The notes under the pieces: model-generated | Database searches by the model: none | What the model was told of the DNA's origin: nothing | The model's input: only the letters and a program-made list of their open reading frames with translations | Assembly (NCBI GenBank): GCA_916610825.1 | Contig: OU744452.1 | Coordinates: 12,318,110-12,382,109, forward strand | Reading direction: 5' to 3' | DNA length: 64,000 nucleotides | Origin: Haliclystus octoradiatus | Taxonomy: Eukaryota; Cnidaria; Staurozoa; Stauromedusae; Haliclystidae | Part shown: piece by piece, positions 36,159 to 48,268 of the stretch | Numbering within the stretch: the stretch's first letter is position 1 | Layout: every line of letters begins with the position of its first letter | Position numbers and translations under genes: made by a program

Positions 36159-39100
36159 GCCTCCTTTCTAGAGGTTGATGAATATCAAGCTCAAATTATA
36201 CTAACCTTATCAATGCTATCATAGAATAATTAGTCTATTTGGAGGCTTAGATATAAGACCACTGCAACGGAGGTTCGGAGCAACAGGATTGACATCTGGA
36301 ACAGTTGGATTCTGAGTGAATCGGATGCTTTGGACCATAGTAACGGCGAAGATATCGATGGTTGCGCCAATAGAGCCTTTCTGTTTCTGACTTCGAGACA
36401 TGATTTTAGCAACTCTCTCCTACCTTTTTGTTTTTGGATTCTGATTCTGAATACAGCATCAGGGTTAACACCTCTGCCGCAGTTTAGCACCATTGACCAA
36501 CCAGTAAATTTGTCAGTTATGACCAGGGGCGGATCCAGAGGGGTCTTCTGTGTCAATTGACCTACACTTTTACGTCTGTGCATATTTTAACTTTTCTTTT
36601 GAATCGAATCGCGATTTTTCATTTCAAACTTTTTAAGTTTTTTCGATATCTATTTTTCCATATTAGTTTGTTTGAAACGATTTCCGTCCGATTTCTATCA
36701 ATTTTGACCGAGTTTAATGTTTTTCTCTCTTTCTTTAAAATTCTGTTCGCCATTTGGCGGTCTTCCTTGACCCTCGTTCTGCCACCGTTCATAGTAACTC
36801 AACTAAAGAATTCCCAAACATGTTCCATGTCAAGATTTTGATCAAAAAACATAAAATCGTGCACTTATCGTTCCTCAAACCAGTCAATTGTTCTCGCGTT
36901 TGATCAATCAATTTTTGTATCTTCTAGGTCAGAAATGGGCTTTAACCAATCAGAGGTGGCGGTCTATTGTTCTCAGACTGGTCTTTTGTTATTTATTTTT
37001 TCCCATGCATGAACCTCATAAACAGTATTTCTGTTTTCAAGTGAGAATGACGTAGAAAGTAAAATTTGTTTTGCTTGATTCGGTCGGGAACATAGACTTC
37101 CATAGACTGCTGATTCCATTGCCAAACTTCATAGAAAACACATAGCGACCATGGGAATCCATAAAGGCTGACGCAAAGGACAAAAACAGTGGCTTAAAAA
37201 CCGCGTTCAAGCCACGTTTTGAGCAATTTTTGTTTCTAAATGAAACAGACTTTTTTTGATAAAAGAGTTATTTATGACTACCAATTTTAAGTTGCATCAC
37301 ACATGAATTAAAATATCTAATTTTTAATCGTATTTGAAGGTAAATAGTATTTTTTCTTTTAAATTTTCATATTTCCTTGTCTCTCCGTGTGATTTTAAAT
37401 TATTAATAAATGTTTGAAAATAATTGTGATCATGTGAACAAATCTCACTTTGGTGGCAGGGAAATCCTACTTAAAGTATCTTTCTATGACAGTGAGGACA
37501 TATTGTTTAGAGTTTAGAATTACAAAAGAGTTTATAGGAGAGATAAAATAATTTTGAAAATGTCAATTAGGCCAGTAGATGCACAGCCTGGCGCGAGATA
37601 GGGTACGGGTCGAACCAAGATGTGATGCATAGAGCTCTTGTAGTATTGTTCGACGTAAAGATGTTGGAAAGACAATTCGATCTTTATATAAAATCAAGTA
37701 ATCATTGAGCAAGGAAAGGTCAGATCGAAGCGTCAATAAGATGAAGGTCAACATCCATTTGTCTTTTGAATGGTGGGAAGCCAGCTTTTACTAAAGGTAG
37801 TGCAGGGGCTCTTTCAAAAATGATGAATTCACATTGCGAATGCCATTGATGTGATGTGATAATTTTGAAAAACCTGATCTATGTCTTTATCTGCCGATAG
37901 GTCTTTAATGCAAGGCTTATTTACAGGGTATTTTGAGGAGTAATCGACAATGGTGTGTAAAGTTACTTGTCTCGGCGCAGCGTTTATGCGAAAGTTGGAA
38001 AGCTTTTCCTTCAAGCGAATTAAACGAGATGATTTTATGTTGCTCAGCCTCCTATGGTTGATAATGGGGACCAAGAGTTTTTGGTCCAAATTTGGAATTC
38101 AGTATGCCTTGTACCTACGACTAGGTAAAGCATTATTGATGAGTGGTATGTGCATCGGGGGGCCATCCATTATTCCATAATCATATATTCCATTATTCCA
38201 TAGGTGACCATAGTCTTGAGAGACATTCTCAAATTTGGCAATTAGGGTTGCTGCATTTGTGGTATCATCTGAGTTGTTAGGCAGCATTGGGGGACCCTTG
38301 TGGACCTCGGGTGGGTCGGACCTAGAAGAGAGACTTGTACATCAACTGCTGGGGTGGATTGGAAGGGCCATTCTGGGGTTAATAGTCCTGGCTGGATGTA
38401 ACCTTGCTTGCTTAGGAGGGGGAATTCACATGATCAACAACATGAATTCTTGCTTGGTAGCTGTGATTATCAAATGTGACAGTGAGTGGACAAACACCAA
38501 CGATGGGTAGGTGGGTGGAGTTTGCAGTGTATAACATCTCTTATTCGGGAGTGACAGTTTTAATAAGACTAGTGTTAATTTTGTAAGATCAGACAGACAA
38601 ATCACATCACAAGCTGTACCAGTGTCTGGGAGCCAGTTCAATTTGGAGGATCCATACTGGTGATGAATCTCCAAAGTCAATGTGGAAGGAGTGGTGGTTA
38701 GAGAGTTTACAAACACATGATCGCTTTCCTAACGTTTTTCTGCCTTTCGCTTAGAAAAACAAGCCGCTTTGTGGTGGCCAATCCGTTGAAGAAATCCATA
38801 TTCAATCTCTCTAGCAGGGCATTCCCTGAGAGCATGGAGAGATGTTCCCCAACAAAGCGTAAAAAGGGGATTTTTCAGGTATCTATTTGACCTTCTGAGT
38901 ACTGTTTTTCTTTTAATTGTCATTTCTATGTTTAAAATTGCGCTGGATTTTGGAAATTGAGGCTGATGATGCCAGAACACCTTGATTCTTCTTGCCAGAC
39001 TGGAGGGCCGTGCAGAGGTCCGGTCCAGTGAAAAGTTGTCAAAAGGCTCCGACAAAACTTTTTGTGTGTCTGGGTCTAGCAGACTGCAGATCAGACGATC

Positions 39101-39800
39101 GCATAGACTCTCTAGAATTCTTGTCTATCGAGAAGGGGATTTCTTTAGACCATAGATAATTCCCTAAATGTGTTGTTATTTCGTCGGTGTCATCTTGCTC
39201 TTCAATCTGTAATACATGTCTTGTCCACAACTTCGACCAATCCTTGTGGAGGGCGGACCGAAGGATACCACGGTGAGAAACCAGATTACAATCTTGTGAA
39301 AGATTGGTGGCAGCTGCATACCCAGAAAATCCTTTTTTTCCAATTGCGGAAATCTGAGAGTGTGATTGAGAAGGAGAATTTTAATGAAGGAATGTCCATG
39401 CGTGTGGCAGATGTGCGTGCAGTTGACTTGTCGTTGGTTTCTTGCTGTGGTGTCAAGGAGGTGTGGGATGACGTTAACGGTTTTGATTGTTGATCCATTG
39501 ATAGTGCTGTCTTAAAAGCTAGTTATTGCTATTGAGGAATTGCTGATAGCCATAATGGTTGATCATTTGGATTTAATGATGAACTCGATGGTGTCTCTAG
39601 TTTTAATTCTACCTGCTGTGTTGTTGTTGTGATGTCTGAAATGTTCAGAATTTCAAATTCGTGGAGACGGGCTTCGATTGCTTGGCGTTGCTGAACTTCT
39701 TGTGCCAGGCGACCTTTGAGTTTCTTATTTAGAGCTTTTGGACGGCAGTGACATTGTCTTAACTATGTCAGAAATACCAGCTTTATAAGTAAGAACTATA
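36159..39800 (-). mobile_element. Gypsy retrotransposon 2, internal region, decayed
   Basis: Minus-strand order: a gag with coiled-coil-like start (KLKGRLAQEVQQRQAIEARL near 39700) and WTRHVLQIEEQDDTDEI near 39230; zinc-knuckle remnant ECPAREIEYGFLQRIGHHKA near 38800; aspartic protease LPDTGTACDVI near 38620 with DTG intact; a pre-RT segment DGPPMHIPLINNALPSR near 38150; then directly the end of RNase H (LLVPIINHRRL near 38070), the integrase zinc domain (LRRTILQELYASHLGS near 37660) and the integrase C-terminus ending SGLISKPPNRLI near 36240. The RT core is absent. About 36585-37560 interrupts the integrase with unrelated sequence starting near GGGGCGGATCCAG (36528). Lies in intron 3 of gene 2. 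Confidence 0.84.
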
Positions 39801-39992
39801 TGTAGTAGGTAGTACTGTACTATTATACTACGAATAACTTTATGATATAAACTGCGCCATGTAATAGATGGAGACGAGAGAAACGAATCAGAGCTTAACA
39901 GTAAGATGTGTATTGGTATACAGTCAGTTAGAATAAAGGTATATATGCATAGCTGTCTTGACTAGACATGAGCTCATATTAGATTTACTACA
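39801..39992 (-). repeat. Gypsy element 2, 5' LTR
   Basis: 192 bp, starting TGTAGTA and ending TACTACA on the plus strand, a perfect 7-bp terminal inverted pair. It matches the left LTR throughout its right half. Flanks do not show an obvious shared target duplication. Confidence 0.83.
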
Positions 39993-40727
39993 ATTGACAC
40001 TTACATTCTCATTATCTTTATCGTAGAAATGAGGCTATTAACTGTCATAGCATAGTTGATAGCTGATTCTTTTCTGATATATTTGCCAATAACTCAATAT
40101 CGGGTAGCGCGTCACGTGCTCTGAATTTGGGGTTAACATTTTGAACAACAGAACAGCATTTTCTGACGCAATTATTTTCAGTCATACAGTGTAACCCGCT
40201 TATGTGCAATTCAGATAAGTGAAATTCCCGTTTATCTGCAATCTGGCTTTGAAACCCGTTAAACAATTTTCAGGTCAAGTCCTTGGTAAACAATTTCGGA
40301 TAACTGAAACTTCGGATAAATGCAATGAAAACCGTTAGCAATTTTGACTTGCACATAAGCGAGTAGCACTGTATTCCTCTCCCTTTTTACTTTTTATATT
40401 TCTCGTATTCCTCCAGCAAGTTAGTATTTTAATGGTTTATGGAACATTTTAGATGGATTCAAGTAATTCAAGACCCAACTAAAACGACTGTGAACTTCAC
40501 CATTTGATATCGGTACTCTATCACAGCAAATTATTCAATAAAATGGTAGAATTTCATAAAATAATTATTGTGTTTTGCTAAAAATTTGGATTTATATCAA
40601 TACCATATGATGATATCCAGCATATATAATTTAATGAACAAAACATTTCATCATCTTATGATCAATTTAGCATGTACAGCAGAATGTAGAGTTGATGGTA
40701 ATTATATAGCCATAGTCACTAGAATAT
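39993..40727. other. Intron 3 of gene 2, between mobile elements
   Basis: No gene recognised. Around 40195-40370 the words GATAAGTGAAA/GGATAACTGAAA, CCCGTT and ACATAAGCG/TTATGTGC recur in both orientations, suggesting an old repeat. Confidence 0.4.
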
Positions 40728-41934
40728 TAGTCTGGTCCATGAAGCTCATAAATTGCATGAACCTAGAAAAAAATGGTATAAAGCTGTATTTTATATCAAT
40801 AAAATGCTTATATCTTCCAGAGTAACATATCCAAAATCCGCTCAAATCCGCCTTGGGGAAAATGCTGTAGAGCACTTTTAAAAATTGCTATTTTTTAGTA
40901 TCATCCGCCATTTCGATTGAATGTTTATATGTGAATTCTGAAACTTTTTTGCAATCCGAGAAGGTATGTTTTTAAGGAAGTAGCCGACAATCGAACTAAA
41001 AGTTATTGTTTTAATTAAACTGTTGTGTAAATAAGAAAGATTGCGTCAATCTTCCCGCGAAATAGTCCAGAAATGATGTCTTGCATAAATTTAATTTATA
41101 CAACACGTGTACCTTGACTTGATCAAAAAAGTAGAAGAAGCACTGTAATTATTGCAGCTCTGCCAATCTATATAAACAAATATTACAACTATTAATTCTT
41201 TTATAACATCTATAAATTATTATACTTAATATTAATGTGATGCGTGATTATTCTACAACGACTACAACTATATTCACACTTTGAACAAAAGAATAAATAC
41301 ATTGTTATGCTGATCGCTCAAATATGTATGTGGTAAGTAATTTATGTGCATAAATGAAAAGTATTTAATAAATCTGTTAAGTAATAAAATATGTAATGAT
41401 TAACGGATGAACTTCACAACTGAAAAATTTATAACGGCAATCCACAAATAGTACGTAAACTTAGTTAATTTTTCAATATTTCACACCCTCTCCCCCTATA
41501 AGCAGCTGTACACTTTTAGATTTCCCCCTTCCGTACTGACAATTTTGCTACACCCCCTACATTTTTACAACATTTGTCTTTGTTGTTTCCAAAAGTTTAC
41601 AAGTGTAACGTTTTTAAAGAAAAACGAAATTTTCGCTTTCAACAATGACTATTTATAGTTTAATTTTCTGCAGCAAGTAAAATCGATTTAGAACAATCAA
41701 GCTATGTATCTTGAGCTGAATACGGTTGTGTATAGTATTGCAGGGGGACAGGTTCCTTAATGATTCTGTTGGAGGGAAATTCCGGACCATCATAACACAT
41801 ATAGCGACCTAAAACCTACAGTGTGACAACTATGGCAGTTTTGGTAAAGGTGTTTTCAATTTTTTTCAAGTTCATAATTATGGTCTTCTTTGTCATGGAT
41901 TGTTTAGGTTGTTTATGAAAATCAGTACTGAATA

Positions 41935-42603
41935 ATGACAGAAATAAAGAGTGATTGCTGTGTAATATGTAATAACAATTTTGAAAGGACCGAGTCGATC
42001 AAAGTTTCCAGGAAAGGAATTTTAAGTTTAATCAATTTCTGCTTAACACGTGAGAGGTTAGAGCTACACCAATATCTTAGTAAATGTATTGGTCCCACTC
42101 ACATTGATGAAGTTTTGGTGCACAAGAAATGCCGAAGAGATTTCACTGATTCAAAACGTGTTACGAAGCACAAATCTGTTTCGGAAAATGACGTAGTAAA
42201 TAATAAAAAGAGACTTCGCTCTAGCATATGTCCTTTCAATTATAAAGAGCAATGCGTGTTCTGTTCAAAATCGGCTGTCATAGATCCAAAGCACCCTGAC
42301 AGAACTGTGATACGAACGAAGAAAGAGAATTCAAATTTGGTACCAATCATGACAGACCTTCAAGCAGCACCTGATCATCTTTTAAAATTTATACGCTGCA
42401 AGTGCAAAATGTCCTCTAAAAACCCTTGCGCTAATAACATTTGTTCCTGCCGCAAAAATGGATTGAAATGTGTAACTGCTTGCGGTGATTGCATGGGAGA
42501 AAGCTGCTGCAATTCAGATACTGCAATCGTAGATGAAGATAAAGAGAGCAACAACATAAATATTGATACTGAAGAGGATATACCTAGCATTGATAATTGC
42601 TGA
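41935..42603 (+). CDS. CXC-type cysteine-rich protein in DNA transposon
   Basis: 222 residues from an ATG to TGA. Residues 8-16 (CCVICNNNF) and 60-70 (VHKKCRRDFT) form the N-terminal cysteine/histidine motif seen in large uncharacterised invertebrate proteins; residues about 107-113 (CVFCSKS) add a second C-x2-C. After RTKKENSNLVPIMTDL, the C-terminus has RCKCKMSSKNPCANNICSC and then RKNGLKCVTACGDC, a tesmin/TSO1-like CXC cysteine cluster likely to bind zinc and DNA. The tail is acidic. Related proteins as I know them are much longer between these two parts, so I infer a deletion of the central region that still keeps the frame. Flanking TIRs tie it to a transposon. An AATAAA lies at 42805. 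Confidence 0.75.
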   Translation: MTEIKSDCCVICNNNFERTESIKVSRKGILSLINFCLTRERLELHQYLSKCIGPTHIDEVLVHKKCRRDFTDSKRVTKHKSVSENDVVNNKKRLRSSICPFNYKEQCVFCSKSAVIDPKHPDRTVIRTKKENSNLVPIMTDLQAAPDHLLKFIRCKCKMSSKNPCANNICSCRKNGLKCVTACGDCMGESCCNSDTAIVDEDKESNNINIDTEEDIPSIDNC

Positions 42604-42804
42604 AATGATTGTAAACTTGGGTATTTTCAAACATGAACATTGGACAATTACAGGGAACTTATTGAGACATTTATTTAACTTTGCAATATATAAAAAATAT
42701 ATGTTGATAGAAGTGACAGTTTTGTTAGTATAAAGTAATATTTATAGAATATGTCTTTACATTATATACATCGCAATAGCCTTCCCGCATAAAGATCGTA
42801 GTAA

Positions 42805-42810
42805 AATAAA
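42805..42810 (+). promoter_or_regulatory. Poly(A) signal of CXC gene
   Basis: AATAAA about 200 bases after the stop codon, inside the transposon; the only canonical signal before the right TIR. Confidence 0.5.
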
Positions 42811-43173
42811 GTCATTCACGTTGTCTTTATATCTATTTTTGTTGACTATCTTAAATAGTCTTTATATACTATCTAATTATTAAATTCATATTCTGTTTCA
42901 TCAAAAGTATTTTCAACATGACAAATCTTCTTTTGGACATCTATTAGCGATATATCTACATTTGTTAGAACGGAATTCCCAATATCAATTGTTTAGCGAT
43001 GACGTCATTCCCTTAAAAGGGATGAAAACTTAAATCTTCTCTAGAATTTTTTGCCCAAAGCGGATTTTTGCGGATTTTGGATATGTTGTTGCAGAGACTG
43101 ATGTGGGTAGAATAAAAAAAATTCCAGCTTTATACCATTTTTTTCTAGGTCAAAATCTCTATGTACCAGACTA

Positions 43174-44985
43174 TATATGGTTAGTAAAATGGTCTGATCA
43201 AAGCGGTATGTCTTTGATGTACTTTTTCCGTCTCAAGTGGTTTGAATGGTGCACACTATTTCTCGCGCAATCAAGTAGATAAAGAGTATGAAATAACAAC
43301 CCTCCGCATATTAAATATTCAACATTTCAGTAGGATAAAATCATAAAAATTAGAACTAACATAAGAATTCTAAGAAAATAATAGCGGTGGCCGATCTGTG
43401 TGGCAACATCCAAAGACGATAGATTGTCACTTAGTGTCACGGAGTATCTGTTGATCCTTGCAAATCCGCATCCTTCACGTGATAATCAGAACCAAAAACA
43501 GTGAATATGAGCCACTTCTAGGCTGTAATGGGTCATTGATTTTTCATTAAATACAATTGGAATGGAATTCTTACCAACATCATTTTAAAATATGACGCAG
43601 AGATTTCAACATCATTGCATGTTTGCAAAATTACAAATATAGTAAGAGTTACATCTTAATATAGCAAGTCCCAAGTTGTTACTTTTTTTAATTTCTCAAG
43701 TTGAATTTCCAATTGCAGAGTATACATTTAGTTTGACTTTATGAAAAAATATTTAATCTGTCACAGCTCGTCGTCATTTTCAAAACACATCTTGTAGCTT
43801 TTTGGTTAAAACCATGCAGGTATAGGTCTATAACCGCACACATGTGGGTATAGACCTATACCTGCACGCCTTTAATGATTACCATGGAATCTCGTGTGTT
43901 GTCTTGACATAACTGCTAAACACGTGGTACAAATCCACCAATCGTGACACAGTTTTTTCAAGTGATTATTAATGACCGTTATTGGTGGAGTTCTTTGTGT
44001 ACCACTTATGTTAGGCAAGCAGGGACATTACATTCCTATTATATGGTATAACTATGTGTGAATTCCAAAACCGTGAATTCCACTCCCCGATTGGAATGAA
44101 TGGTTGTGCGATATCAAAGCTTAATCTGTCAGTTCCTACTAAAACCATATACTAAAATCTCAGATTGAGAGAGGAATTTGAAGCAAGCTAGACCATTGAT
44201 GCAAGAGTGACAACTTCAACCTAATTTCAGAGACATGCGCACAAACAGCAGATTACACTTACCAGATCATATTTCACATTGAACTCAGATAGCAACAACT
44301 ATTTACACTGAAACTAGAGCTATTTCCTTTGCTGACCGGTCTTTTCCCTCATATCCTGTTGAAGCCTGCTTATATACAATATGATGCTGCCCCCTAGCAA
44401 CCAAATAGCAGACTTGATTTTAACCTCGCTTAAGTCTTTGACTTAACCCCATGAATTAAAATTTACTTAAATCATGATAGCATTGAATATTTTAATAAAT
44501 ATAATGTTGTTATTGTAATAATAAAATTGGGTATTACACCAGATGACCAAGTCAATAAATTATACATAATGAAATTTTATTGAATTTCTTATTTTGACCC
44601 TCTCCATTTGCGAACCGGATAATAATAAGAGTTTTACAAATGATTGATTTTATTATGTAATTACCTAAATAATAAAAGCCAGAAAACGAGACTGAAGATG
44701 TTCCTGTAACTGCTTTGTCTGCTTGAGCACCCTAATGCACTTCTGATCCTGATCCCTCGCCTGATCGTCTTGAATGATACATTGAGAATAATTTCATAGC
44801 AAGCATATAGTATAATGTCACCAAGGAAAGAAGAGAATAAATTGTAGTGCGATGTTACTCTATGTCATTGTTATAACAAATTTATATCATGTATTCTCTT
44901 GTTTTGATTTTTCATTGTAGGAAATGTTTTTATTTTGTATCCTGCAATTTCAAGGCATTGCAGTATGTTTATTTTCTATCCACAG
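43174..44985. other. Intron 3 of gene 2, right part
   Basis: No recognised gene. Contains the strong hairpin at 43816-43865, listed separately. The acceptor region before 44986 reads TTTTCTATCCACAG. Confidence 0.45.
43816..43865. repeat. Perfect 17-bp inverted repeat hairpin
   Basis: GCAGGTATAGGTCTATA, a 16-base loop, then its exact complement TATAGACCTATACCTGC. A stem of 17 perfect pairs stands out from the surrounding AT-rich DNA. It may be a small foldback element or an RNA stem; no function is shown. Confidence 0.85.
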
Positions 44986-45127
44986 GTGTGTAAGTGGAGT
45001 GCCATACGATGTTGAACGAATCCGTGTTTTCAAATGCAACAAGGGTATTACTGGTCGTTATCTAGTGGTTTGGCTTGATGGAATGACTTCACTCACCTTA
45101 TGCGAAGTGGAAGCCTTCGGATATTAG
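44986..45127 (+). CDS. Lectin gene 2, terminal exon 4
   Basis: After acceptor TATCCACAG, one base completes the split codon from 33951. Then come 46 residues and TAG (45125-45127). Visible: CVSGVPYDVERIRVFKC, GRYLVVWL and LTLCEVEAFGY, the standard C-terminal strands of F-type lectin domains. It aligns without gaps to the gene 1 exon at 17057 over most of its length. Confidence 0.88.
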
Positions 45128-45218
45128 ATTTTTGGCTATCCTGAAGTTATTTGACTGTGGATTATGCTATGTATTGAAAAAAATTTTATCAGAAGCTGCA
45201 TGATAATCTATTTCATTT

Positions 45219-45229
45219 ATTAAATTAAA
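45219..45229 (+). promoter_or_regulatory. Probable poly(A) signals of lectin gene 2
   Basis: Two overlapping ATTAAA hexamers about 92 bases after the stop codon; no AATAAA nearer. Confidence 0.4.
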
Positions 45230-45638
45230 TTATGGAATGACTTCAAAACGATAAAAGGGACAAAATTTAGCAACTTTTCGATTTCTTCTACATCATATCT
45301 TCATCAAAAACAGTGACAATAAACTTTGACAATTCGTCTATTGTTTGATATGATGCGATGATTTCTATACTATTGTTCATTGTGTTCGTATTGAGAATTA
45401 AAAAGGCTTGTGTTTTGCACATTTTTTTAAAGTAGTTTATTATCAATTTAAATTGCAATTATTAATTGAAAATAATTACAATAAGACAATGTTTAATAAT
45501 AAAGTCAGACTTCTGTTTTGATTTTAGCGAATATTTATTGCAAACAACAGCTTTTCAACAGTTATGCATTTTCTGCTGATATTATATGAAAAAATTAACA
45601 AATTTCATTAAAAATGGTCAAATGAATGTCAGTAAATA

Positions 45639-46440
45639 ATGTATCACGACAATAGCGCCTTGGAGAATGAAATTATGTACATGTACATACTACATTCACC
45701 AGATTTGAGTGGTCATACTCTGCAAATTGTCAATAGAATCCGAGATATTGGCATAATTATAACGTGGGATTTCAAGTCCTCATCTCATTGTTCAATGATA
45801 TCAGCAAAAGCACATTCTTCAAGGAATGCAGTTCTACTAATAAATGCATTCAAAACTTATTTTAGAAAAATCATCATGTTCTTGGAACCTTTGTTTATTA
45901 AAGGACATTGAAAGTATGGGTACAGAGAAGATTCAAAGATTACAATGACCGATTAAAGCTTCTGAACCTTGAATCGCTAGAGCTAAGACGGCTAAAGATT
46001 TAATCATGATGTATAGAATAACGCATAATTTAGTTGATTTATCTCTTTCCTCTCTTAATTGTAAATTAATCGAAAAAAGATATTCAATGCGTGGTCATTC
46101 ATAACGACATTATTCGATGCAAACGTGCCGGTTAAGCAGCACAATTAATCTATTTAGTCAGAAAGTGATACCTTGGTGGAATAATTTACCTGAGTCTGTT
46201 GTAAGATCAAAAACATTGTCAAGTTTTAAGAAATCCCTTCTGGAGATTGACTTGTCGGGATATTGTAAAGTATTTTCTTAACTATTATTTAGTTCATCAG
46301 TTTCCCTTTAATATCATTTTCATGTTAATCTTACTTTTGTTACTGTATTAGGCTGTAGAATTATTTGTGAATAAAATCCCCTGTATTTTCTGCCTTTTAT
46401 CCTTTATATACGATGAATAAATCAAATCAAATCAAATCAA
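45639..46440 (+). mobile_element. LINE 3' fragment with AAATC tail
   Basis: Reads, with stops and shifts, through the C-terminal part of a CR1-like LINE protein: IRDIGIIITWDFKSSSHC (GV.ID.kL.f..H block), a VQRRF-type segment, RLKLLNLESLELRRL near 45955 and a RGHS segment near 46093. It ends in a simple tail CAAATCAAATCAAATCAAA at 46423-46440, typical of this LINE type. 5'-truncated and inactive. Confidence 0.72.
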
Positions 46441-48034
46441 ACTACACTGCACTGCACAATTTGAAAAACTGCACTTGGAATATGGAAATCTTATCAGATG
46501 GGTTGAATTTATATCGATTAAATCAAATGTTTTCACATAACTATTTTTCATGGCAGTTAGCTCTTCACTTCTTGATCAAAACCCAGTGACAACCATAAGG
46601 ATAACTTTCTTGAATGTTCCAAGCATGGTTCTAATTTTCAATGAACATTTGAAGAATGATATTTTTCTAAATGAGAATCCAAACCAATCTATAACTATAA
46701 ATGTGAAAGTCCGTCAATTGTAGCTATACAGCTTTGAAAAATATATCATTTCATTGCAATCAGTATGATTAACATATTGCTATGATGGCCTTCGTTTTTT
46801 ATATTTTGCTTTCTGTTTCTCGCATAGAATTAAAACATACCCTTTATTATAACTGTATAATTACTGTATTAACTCATCAAATGGCCTTGGTGATTGTCTG
46901 TATTTGTGATCTAGCCATGCAAAGATTAACCTAGCTATTTATGATCTACAAGTCCAACATATCATTTCACTATTTAGAAGTCTCAAAAACCTTTCCCACT
47001 GTTTAATAACAATTGTTTTCAGATTTTGTCCATTAAACTGGAGGGCTCCTTTAAAATTCCTGAGAGAGCTGTCTTGAAATCAACTCAGGTCTATTTTCAT
47101 TAATTTTATGGATTTTAATGAGCAAAATGGGGCATAATTATCCTTGTTCCCCTGAAGATAAATTAATTTGATAAATTCATGTTATATTTGTCAAATAGCA
47201 TTTCTACATATGTACGCCACTGTGCTACATAAATTGTTTGCTTGAAATATCCTGGAGCTCATTTGCCCCTTGTAGAGAACTGAATTTTCGTCATTAAATT
47301 GAATATTTCCACTTTGATCCATTTTTGCCGGTAAATAAATACGGTGACCCCTTATTTTTATTTGTGATATAGATAGTACACACCAGGCACATATTTCACA
47401 GAAATTTGACGAAAAAATTATAGTTTTTTATATGAGCATCTTGATGTAAAGTACTGAAAATAGGTAAAAATGAGCACTCCCCAGGGGGTCTCATTAGAGA
47501 TAACCATGATTAGATAGAGTCAAATTTTAAATATGCTATGTATTGACATATGTCTGATAGTCTTTCTTCAAAAATCTGTGTCGCTCATGCATCCGTCTGA
47601 TTTTTTGAAGAATATCAAACAACTGCGCAGATTTTGGTCCCCAAAATCAGTGGGGGTTTGAGCGACCCCTGTGCCCCGAATAATATGGTGACCCCTCGTT
47701 TTTATTTCATATTTTCAGACTTCTATACTTTAAGAATGTTTCCACCAAATGTCAAAAATTTATTATAGAATTGAAATTTGGCATCATGTGTAGCGAACCC
47801 CCTTAACAACATATCCAAAATGTTTTGGAATCGGAGGAGGCAAAAAGACTTAATTTCGCAATTTTATTAGGTGTAATGGTATTCCCAGTAGAAACGTGAA
47901 ATCGAGGCTGTCGAGTTTCAATGCAATCATGTGATTTAATTTGAGGGAATACCATCAGACATAGTAGCCCTGCATCTTTTAGCTCATATAATATGATTAA
48001 AATTTCTTTGCTGGCATTAATCATCAACAATTCA
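46441..48034. other. Intergenic; no gene recognised
   Basis: Two related words, GGTGACCCCTTATTTTTATT (47342) and GGTGACCCCTCGTTTTTATT (47687), suggest an old repeat with about 350-bp spacing. Nothing else supported. Confidence 0.4.
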
Positions 48035-48268
48035 GAATAACAATAGGTCTCTTCAACTCACCTCTCCAGGAATATGTCATGAAGCCTCTCAATTGTCTAT
48101 CTACCGGAACCATTAGTATTATACCATCCTTAATGAATAAATTATCACTCCTCCTAAGAACGTTCACTACTATATTAAAATGCTCCACATCGATCAACCA
48201 ATATTTCGTAACACTTATTTTGACTTTACTCTGGGGATGTTCATCCGAATCCTGGACCAAATTGCACT

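Larger units (their letters stand above)
40728..43173 (+). mobile_element. DNA transposon with composite TIRs and CXC protein
   Basis: Terminal inverted repeats have two conserved blocks. The outer block is TAGTCTGGT...CTAGAAAAAAATGGTATAAAGCTG (left 40728-40791; right complement about 43118-43173). The inner block is AACATATCCAAAATCCGC...CCTTGGGGAAAA (left 40824-40865; right complement about 43045-43087). Identity continues weakly further in. Flanks read AATAT on the left and TATAT on the right, allowing a 2-3 bp AT-rich target duplication. The interior has one long frame (41935-42603) with a downstream AATAAA. Length 2.45 kb. No recognised transposase core is present, so this is probably a non-autonomous, internally deleted derivative. 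It sits in intron 3 of gene 2. Confidence 0.78.
21521..45127 (+). other. Lectin gene 2 span: secreted PAN + F-type lectin
   Basis: Four exons (21521-21829, 31544-31565, 33654-33951, 44986-45127) join without a frame break into 771 coding bases, 256 residues. Phases are 0, 1 and 2 at the three junctions and every junction has GTAAG at the donor and AG at the acceptor. Introns are about 9.7, 2.1 and 11.0 kb and contain two Gypsy elements and a DNA transposon. The product is predicted to be secreted: signal peptide, PAN/apple domain, short linker, F-type lectin domain. Likely role is extracellular glycan binding (recognition or immunity), inferred from family. Confidence 0.82.
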
